The position numbers and the translations under genes were made by a program. Source: Thalassomonas viridans (GTDB taxonomy: Bacteria; Pseudomonadota; Gammaproteobacteria; Enterobacterales; Alteromonadaceae). Taken from it: a stretch of DNA of 64,000 nucleotides. The stretch spans positions 1,736,001-1,800,000 of the forward strand of contig NZ_CP059733.1 in the NCBI RefSeq assembly GCF_000948985.2. Direction: 5' to 3'. Positions 59,247 through 64,000 of this stretch are shown piece after piece; the stretch's first letter is position 1, and every line of letters begins with the position of its first letter. The notes below the pieces were generated by a model. It saw only the letters and a program-made list of their open reading frames with translations. It ran no database searches and was not told the origin of the DNA.

Positions 59247-60473
59247 TTAGAAATTTACCGTGCTTTTACCGGTAACCAGCCACTGGCCTTCGTTGGCCCT
59301 GTCGTCATGGTTCAGCCAGACTGTGCCGACACCTTTGGCGTCTTTAACAGTTTTTAAGGCTTCGTTGGCCATGGCATTGGTGGGTACGCTGAAGTGGTAC
59401 TGGCTGCCCAGCTGTTGACAGGCGTTTTCACCGGATGCCCAGACGCCGGTTTGGTCTGTGACCTGCCAGCTGTTGTCGCTGTCGCTCTGACAGGCAAATG
59501 CCCGGTTGTTGTCACAGCTTTGATCATCCCAGCGGCCGTTGCCCCATTGTACGGCACAATCCTGGTTACCGCCCGAGTTATTGGGTTCGTTGGTATCCCA
59601 GCTCCAGATCCCGGCTTCCAGGCGGCCGTCGTTGCTGACCATATCATCGAGGTTGACGATATTGGCGCCGGTTTTAAAGTAAGTGGTGACATCGCTGGCG
59701 GTGATATAATCATCGCTGCCGCCGGTGAAGACATTGCCTATGCTGGCAATGGTAGTGCGGTCTTCCCAGATACGGCCGATATCTCCTAAACCTGTGAAGC
59801 TGAGGTTTTTCCAGTTGCTGTTGCTGCTACAACCGCCGTCACCCCAAACCAGCATTTTTTTGCCCTGGGCCAGAACATCGGCCTTGGTTAAGGTGTTGGG
59901 GATCGAGCCGCAGCCGTTACTTTTATAGATCCACTGGCCGAAACGTGAGTTGATTTGCTCGTACAGGTCGCTGTGATGATTTTCCGTGTGATCTTCTATG
60001 TATAAGATCAATACCTGGTTGTCGCTGTCGCTGCTGTTGAGCCAGTCTTTGACTTCGTTCAGACCTTCGTGCAGGTATTTGTCATTGATACTGCAGAAAC
60101 CGTGACACATCAACAGACGCTTAGGATAGGAAAACAGGCTTTCCATTTTCGTGGTCCAGTGGGCATCGATTTCAATGAAGCGGGCGCCTAAACGTAGCTG
60201 ATCTTTAATGGTATGTTTTTGCTGCGGATCCAGATAGCGGCAACCGACCGAGAAGTTACAGCTGGTGTATTCTTCGGAGTTATAGCTGTTGTGGGTGCCG
60301 GGAATGTTATTGTCCGCCATAGGGCTGTACACGTCTATCAGACGCTGAGATGCCAGTGTTCTGCCTTGCCAGCTATTATTGAAATCATCGACACTGTCTG
60401 CCTGGGCCTGGCCGATAAATGCGCCAAATGCTAAAACGCAGGTTGCTGCGACTTGTGTTAACTTAAAGTTCAT
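59247..60473 (-). CDS. Secreted PI-PLC-like phosphodiesterase with C-type lectin-like sequence
   Basis: About 408 residues from the ATG at 60471-60473, giving a clean signal peptide (ending AQADS). The PLC X-like TIM-barrel has NIPGTHNSYNSEEY (catalytic His), LGARFIEIDAHWT and LMCHGFCSIN (second His), with several Cys likely in disulfides. From about residue 285 the sequence is C-type lectin-like: WDTNEPNNSGGNQDCAVQ...GRWDDQSC...FACQ, which is the second half of a lectin fold. A segment like a first half follows (WASGENACQQLGSQYHFSVPTNAMANEAL...EGQWLV). EPN is the mannose-type motif. Substrate may be a surface glycolipid. Confidence 0.8.
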   Translation of the reverse strand: MNFKLTQVAATCVLAFGAFIGQAQADSVDDFNNSWQGRTLASQRLIDVYSPMADNNIPGTHNSYNSEEYTSCNFSVGCRYLDPQQKHTIKDQLRLGARFIEIDAHWTTKMESLFSYPKRLLMCHGFCSINDKYLHEGLNEVKDWLNSSDSDNQVLILYIEDHTENHHSDLYEQINSRFGQWIYKSNGCGSIPNTLTKADVLAQGKKMLVWGDGGCSSNSNWKNLSFTGLGDIGRIWEDRTTIASIGNVFTGGSDDYITASDVTTYFKTGANIVNLDDMVSNDGRLEAGIWSWDTNEPNNSGGNQDCAVQWGNGRWDDQSCDNNRAFACQSDSDNSWQVTDQTGVWASGENACQQLGSQYHFSVPTNAMANEALKTVKDAKGVGTVWLNHDDRANEGQWLVTGKSTVNF

Positions 60474-61043
60474 AGTTGTTGCCTTATAATTTGTTATTCG
60501 GATTGAACTTTTTCGGGACAACAGCGGAAGTTTATTACCCGCTCCCTGGGTGTTAAATGAACAATCCTTTATGGTTGTTTTTCCCCCGGTAACCGGGGCT
60601 GAGTTTTCGCACCAGGCAAAAGCAAGGTTGGGTTCTATGTGCTTTACTCTGTTGCGGATTACTCTTTTCTACTTATCTGCTCATCGGATGAGCGAAGTTA
60701 TAGTAACGGCTCATATAAAAAAATGCACGTCTAAAATTGGCCAAAAAACGCCCTGATAAATATCCATTATTTTAAAGGTTTATTTTTTTCTTTATATTTC
60801 AGGAGAGTGAACCTTGGCAGTTGATAAAATTTTTTGGCTGTTTTTTTGCCTTCGCCTTCTTTTGAGGGTAAGGGAAATTTTATAGCTTGATGCGTGTTTT
60901 AAACTAAGTGGCTTTATGTCCCGTTTAAGAGCAAAGGTGAAACACAAGAAAGGGATGTTTGCCGGAGAATAATCAAGTAAACTAGCGCCTATTTTTCTCG
61001 GTCATTAGCTGATTTTTTCCGGGCCACCACAGGACAAACCTTA
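60474..61043. other. 570-base intergenic region
   Basis: Divergent, A+T-rich, no confident gene. An AGGAG followed by a TTG (60814) opens a 23-codon frame (AVDKIFWLFFCLRLLL) judged too weak to call. TAAAAAAATGC and similar stretches near 60715 resemble promoter elements. Confidence 0.4.
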
Positions 61044-61787
61044 ATGCACGCAGTACACCGTTTATATCAGTATCGTAAAAGTTTATGCACTACGGTGTTT
61101 GCCGCCCGCGGACAAAGGGTCAAACGCTGTCAGCAGTGCCAGCTGGCGCAAAGCAATTGCATTTGTGAACTGGCGGTGCAGGGGCAAAGCAATGCCGGAT
61201 TTTTGCTGCTGATGTACGATACTGAAGTGCTTAAACCCAGTAATACCGGGCGGTTAATTGCCGACGTGATCCCGGATACCTTCGCCTACTTATGGTCGAG
61301 AACGGAAGAAAATCCTGAACTGCTGGCCTTGCTCGGGGATGAACAATGGCAGCCTTATGTGGTTTTTCCTGCGCAATATGCCGAAGAAAACCGGCCGGTT
61401 TTCCAGCAAGAAATTCCCTGTGCCCCAGGCAAGCGGCCGTTATTTATTATGCTCGACGGCAGTTGGCGTGAAGCGAAAAAAATATTCCGTAAAAGCCCTT
61501 ACCTGGCCGGCCTGCCTATGGTGTCTTTTAATCTGGAAGGCAGCGGGCAGGCTTCCCGCTATCAGCTGCGCAGCGCCGGCGGGGAAAACCAGCTGGCCAC
61601 GGCCGAGGTTGCCGCCCGGGTATTGGATATGTGGGGAGAGCACAACAACGCCAGACTGCTGGATTTATGGTTTGACGTGTTTAGCTACCAATATCAAAAA
61701 AGCGTTTGTCAGACCAACAGGGGCAATGCCGATGCCCTGGATAACTTTACCGCTTTTGTCGGGCAACAGCAGTTGTCATCCAGGTGA
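61044..61787 (+). CDS. DTW-domain tRNA-uridine aminocarboxypropyltransferase (TapT-like)
   Basis: 247 residues. Zinc-type Cys cluster RCQQCQLAQSNCIC near the N-terminus, then LLLMYDTEVLKPSNTGRLI (SAM-binding loop) and the DTW block FIMLDGSWREAKKIFRKSPYLAGLP (here D-G-S-W) with RYQLRSAGGENQLATAEVAARVL. TapT makes acp3U in tRNA using the 3-amino-3-carboxypropyl group of SAM. This is the third tRNA-modification-type gene in the window. Convergent with the LysR gene, seven bases apart. Confidence 0.85.
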   Translation: MHAVHRLYQYRKSLCTTVFAARGQRVKRCQQCQLAQSNCICELAVQGQSNAGFLLLMYDTEVLKPSNTGRLIADVIPDTFAYLWSRTEENPELLALLGDEQWQPYVVFPAQYAEENRPVFQQEIPCAPGKRPLFIMLDGSWREAKKIFRKSPYLAGLPMVSFNLEGSGQASRYQLRSAGGENQLATAEVAARVLDMWGEHNNARLLDLWFDVFSYQYQKSVCQTNRGNADALDNFTAFVGQQQLSSR

Positions 61788-61794
61788 GCCGTGC

Positions 61795-62688
61795 TCAGTG
61801 TTCAGGCATAAGCAGGTGCTGCTGCTCGGCCACCAGCTGTTTTAAATAGTGCCAGACGCTGTTCACCCGGGACAAACGTTTTATTTCCGGGTGGGTGACC
61901 AGCCAGAAGCTGCGTACGACCTTGATCTCCTTAGGGCATAACTTGACCAGGCTGGCATCCCGGGCCGCTAAAAAGCAGGGCAATATGCCTATCCCCAGAC
62001 CGCTTTGAATGGCGCTGTACTGGCTGATCACGCTGGTGCTGCGAAAGCCGGGCAACAGATCCGCATTCAGCTCCTTTAAATAGGAAAGCTGTTCGGTAAA
62101 CAATAAATTATCGACATAGCTGACCCAGTTGTGTGTTGCCAGGTTATCGAGCGTGACATTTTCCTGATGCCGGCTGAGATAGCTTGGGTGGGCATAAAGC
62201 TGCAGCGAATAGTCGCATAATTTACTGACGATCATCGAGGTGCTGTTGGGGCGTTCCACCGCAATGGCAATATCGGCTTCGTTGCGGCTGATTTTTACAT
62301 CGCGGGAAAAATGCAATAAATCGATTTGGATATTGGGAAACTGCTGTTGTATCGGCAACAGGTTCGGGGCGATAAAAAAATTGCCGAAGGCTTCGGTGAC
62401 GCCGATGCGGACACAACCGCTGTTTTGCGCATTGTTGTGTTTGATGTCGTCCAGGGCATAACTGGCATCCTGTTCCATCCGCCGTGCCGAGGCCAGCAGG
62501 CGTTCGCCGTCGGCGGTGAGGATATGGCCGTCCTGGGTACGTTCGAATAATTGTGTGGTCAGCTGCTCTTCCAGCTTATGCAGCCGCCTGGAAACCGTCG
62601 AAGGATCCAGGGCGAGCCTCTTCGCCGCTTGCGATAAACGTTCGCTGCGGGCAACTTCCAAAAAGATTTTAATATCATCCCAGTTCAT
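61795..62688 (-). CDS. LysR family transcriptional regulator
   Basis: 297 residues. N-terminal winged HTH: IFLEVARSERLSQAAKRLALDPSTVSRRLHKLEEQLTTQLFERTQDGHILTADGERLLASARRM. The C-terminal two-lobe effector domain follows (CVRIGVTEAFGNFFIAPNLLPI, IAIAVERPNSTSMIVSKLCDY, FRSTSVISQYSAIQSGLGIGILPCFLA). Divergent from mmsA, with a 22-bp palindrome between. It probably controls mmsA and itself; the inducer may be a valine-pathway intermediate (inference). Confidence 0.93.
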   Translation of the reverse strand: MNWDDIKIFLEVARSERLSQAAKRLALDPSTVSRRLHKLEEQLTTQLFERTQDGHILTADGERLLASARRMEQDASYALDDIKHNNAQNSGCVRIGVTEAFGNFFIAPNLLPIQQQFPNIQIDLLHFSRDVKISRNEADIAIAVERPNSTSMIVSKLCDYSLQLYAHPSYLSRHQENVTLDNLATHNWVSYVDNLLFTEQLSYLKELNADLLPGFRSTSVISQYSAIQSGLGIGILPCFLAARDASLVKLCPKEIKVVRSFWLVTHPEIKRLSRVNSVWHYLKQLVAEQQHLLMPEH

Positions 62689-62717
62689 TTAGGCATTTTA
62701 AACGGTTTTGTATGTTC

Positions 62718-62745
62718 TTGCAAAAATGCAATTTGCGTTGCATTT
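62718..62745. promoter_or_regulatory. Operator-like palindromes between lysR-type gene and mmsA
   Basis: AAATGCAA-N6-TTGCATTT (62724-62745) is a 22-bp dyad. A further TTGCA half (62718-62722) makes a second, overlapping dyad TTGCA-N4-TGCAA. Three half-sites in a row fit LysR-type recognition plus activation sites. Confidence 0.5.
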
Positions 62746-62833
62746 GTGTTTGTTGTTCTTGATGGCATAAAGGCATACCTTAGCCACCATATACCCATTC
62801 GTATTTGATACTGAAAAATTTAAGGGACTTGTT

Positions 62834-64000
62834 ATGAGCATAAAAGAAATCCCGCTGATCATCGGCGGCGAGAAAGTTCAATCGAAAACCGAGCAATGGT
62901 TAGATGTGTTAAACCCGGCAACACAAGAAGTGGTTGCCCGTGTGCCTATGGCTACCATTGAAGAAGTGGATGCGGCGGTTGCCTCGGCGCAAGAAGCCTT
63001 TAAATCCTGGTCAAAAGTTTCTTTAACTAACCGTATGCGCATTATGCTGAACCTGCAGCAGCTGATCCGCGAAAACACCGATGAACTGGCGCGTTTGGTC
63101 ACGCTTGAGCACGGTAAGACTTTACCGGACGCCGAAGGTGAAGTAGGGCGTGCTTTAGAAGCCATTGAAAATGCCTGTTCCATTACCCGTTTACAGCTGG
63201 GGCAAATGGCTAACAATGCCGCAACCGGTGTAGACGTTTATACCATGAACAAGCCGTTAGGGGTTTGTGTCGGTATTACTGCCTTCAACTTCCCGCTGAT
63301 GTTGCCGGCCTTTATGTTCCCAATCGCTATTGCCTGCGGTAATGCATTCGTGCTTAAGCCTTCCGAGCAAGATCCGTCTTCGACTATGCTGATGGTTGAA
63401 CTGGCGCTTAAAGCCGGTATCCCGGCTGGCGTACTTAATGTAGTCCATGGTGGTCCGGATGTCGCTAACCGTTTATGCGAGCACCCGGATGTTAAAGCGG
63501 TATCCTTTATCGGCTCTACCCATGTTGGTACCCATATTTACAACCATGCCGGTGCCCACGGCAAGCGTGCCCAGTGTATGATGGGGGCGAAAAACCATAT
63601 GGTGATCATGCCGGATGCCAATAAAGACCGTGCTATTAACGACTTGTTAGGTTCTGCCTTCGGCGCCGCCGGTCAGCGTTGTATGGCCAACCCGGTGACG
63701 ATTTTAGTGGGCGAAGCCCGCAACTGGTTACCGGAAATTGCCGAGCGCGCCAAGTCATTAAAAGTTGGCCCGGGCACGCAGCGCGATGCCGATTTAGGTC
63801 CTGTGGTTTCCCCGCAGGCGAAACAGCGTATCATCAAGTTACTTGATTCGGGTGTCGAGCAGGGGGCAACCCTGCTGGTTGATGGCCGTGACTGTAAGGT
63901 GGAAGGTTATCCGGATGGTAACTTTGTCGGACCGACCATGTTCAGCAATGTAAAAACCGATATGGATATCTATACTCAGGAAATTTTCGGCCCGGCGTTA
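62834..64000 (+). CDS. mmsA: Methylmalonate-semialdehyde dehydrogenase (acylating), 3' end outside window
   Basis: 389 codons are visible before the right edge, of about 500 usual. MmsA converts methylmalonate semialdehyde to propionyl-CoA in valine catabolism, using NAD and CoA. VYTMNKPLGVCVGITAFNFPLMLPAFMFPIAIACGN, SFIGSTHVGTHIY and the nucleophile Cys283 in GAAGQRCMA fit. As in true MMSDH, the general-base Glu of ordinary aldehyde dehydrogenases is replaced (CMMGAKNHMV), consistent with CoA-dependent acyl transfer. Likely first gene of a valine-degradation cluster continuing to the right. Confidence 0.95.
   Translation, partial: MSIKEIPLIIGGEKVQSKTEQWLDVLNPATQEVVARVPMATIEEVDAAVASAQEAFKSWSKVSLTNRMRIMLNLQQLIRENTDELARLVTLEHGKTLPDAEGEVGRALEAIENACSITRLQLGQMANNAATGVDVYTMNKPLGVCVGITAFNFPLMLPAFMFPIAIACGNAFVLKPSEQDPSSTMLMVELALKAGIPAGVLNVVHGGPDVANRLCEHPDVKAVSFIGSTHVGTHIYNHAGAHGKRAQCMMGAKNHMVIMPDANKDRAINDLLGSAFGAAGQRCMANPVTILVGEARNWLPEIAERAKSLKVGPGTQRDADLGPVVSPQAKQRIIKLLDSGVEQGATLLVDGRDCKVEGYPDGNFVGPTMFSNVKTDMDIYTQEIFGPAL

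Noticed and set aside
60814..60885. 23-codon TTG frame after an AGGAG
   Set aside because: Too short, with a non-ATG start in an A+T-rich stretch and no supporting terminator or conservation evidence.

Overview
The window looks like the chromosome of a marine gammaproteobacterium of the Alteromonadales, most like the Colwelliaceae/Thalassomonas group. This is inferred from gene content, not from a marker gene: MiaE, a DUF3545-type small protein, a TonB receptor coupled to a periplasmic binding protein, several diguanylate cyclases, PhoPQ- and PmrAB-like systems, EptA, ZapE, YggN, NudC and MmsA. There is no rRNA, tRNA, CRISPR array, integrase, transposase or phage module. Most genes sit singly or in pairs, with clear rho-independent terminators between them.

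Layout. 1-11 kb: a partial secreted protein, DUF3545-type protein, sulfotransferase-like protein, MiaE, an unannotated 53-codon peptide gene resembling a RiPP precursor, a TonB receptor/periplasmic-binding-protein operon, a queuosine-tRNA mannosyltransferase homologue, VOC and FMN-reductase proteins, and an M35 lysine-specific metalloprotease next to a membrane-anchored copy of its own N-terminal domain. 11-22 kb: DUF808, PhoD-like phosphatase, a degenerate GGDEF protein, a large secreted DNRLRE/beta-propeller protein, a 30-residue Cys-rich peptide behind a textbook FNR promoter, a 51-bp hairpin repeat array, a chemoreceptor and a NUDIX hydrolase. 22-34 kb: HDOD, YgjP-like and retropepsin-like proteins, MscS, PAS-GGDEF, an ABC exporter, DJ-1/PfpI, a Bcr/CflA efflux pump, AraC regulator and TauE/SafE permease. 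34-42 kb: a membrane protein with a duplicated start region, orphan MlaC, GGDEF, HxlR, NudC, Hpf, thioesterase and glycine-zipper protein.

42-57 kb is envelope-stress territory. A PepSY/PhoP-like/PhoQ-like operon is followed by the remnant of a periplasmic binding protein. DbpA is followed by a PmrA-like/PmrB-like pair, EptA and, 3 kb further, DgkA. Perfect CTTAAG-N5-CTTAAG boxes lie before the pmrA-like gene and between dgkA and zapE, and a degenerate box lies before eptA. This suggests one regulon that modifies lipid A and recycles the diacylglycerol released. 57-64 kb: an overlapping pair of small genes, YggN, a secreted PI-PLC-like enzyme with lectin sequence, a DTW-domain tRNA modification enzyme, and a LysR regulator divergent from a partial mmsA.

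Common themes are c-di-GMP signalling (three intact GGDEF proteins and one degenerate), lipid A and envelope homeostasis, tRNA modification (MiaE, QTMAN-like, TapT-like), secreted degradative enzymes, and oxygen-responsive control: perfect FNR boxes stand before hpf and before the Cys-rich peptide gene. Several candidate operators with clear symmetry lie upstream of regulator genes.
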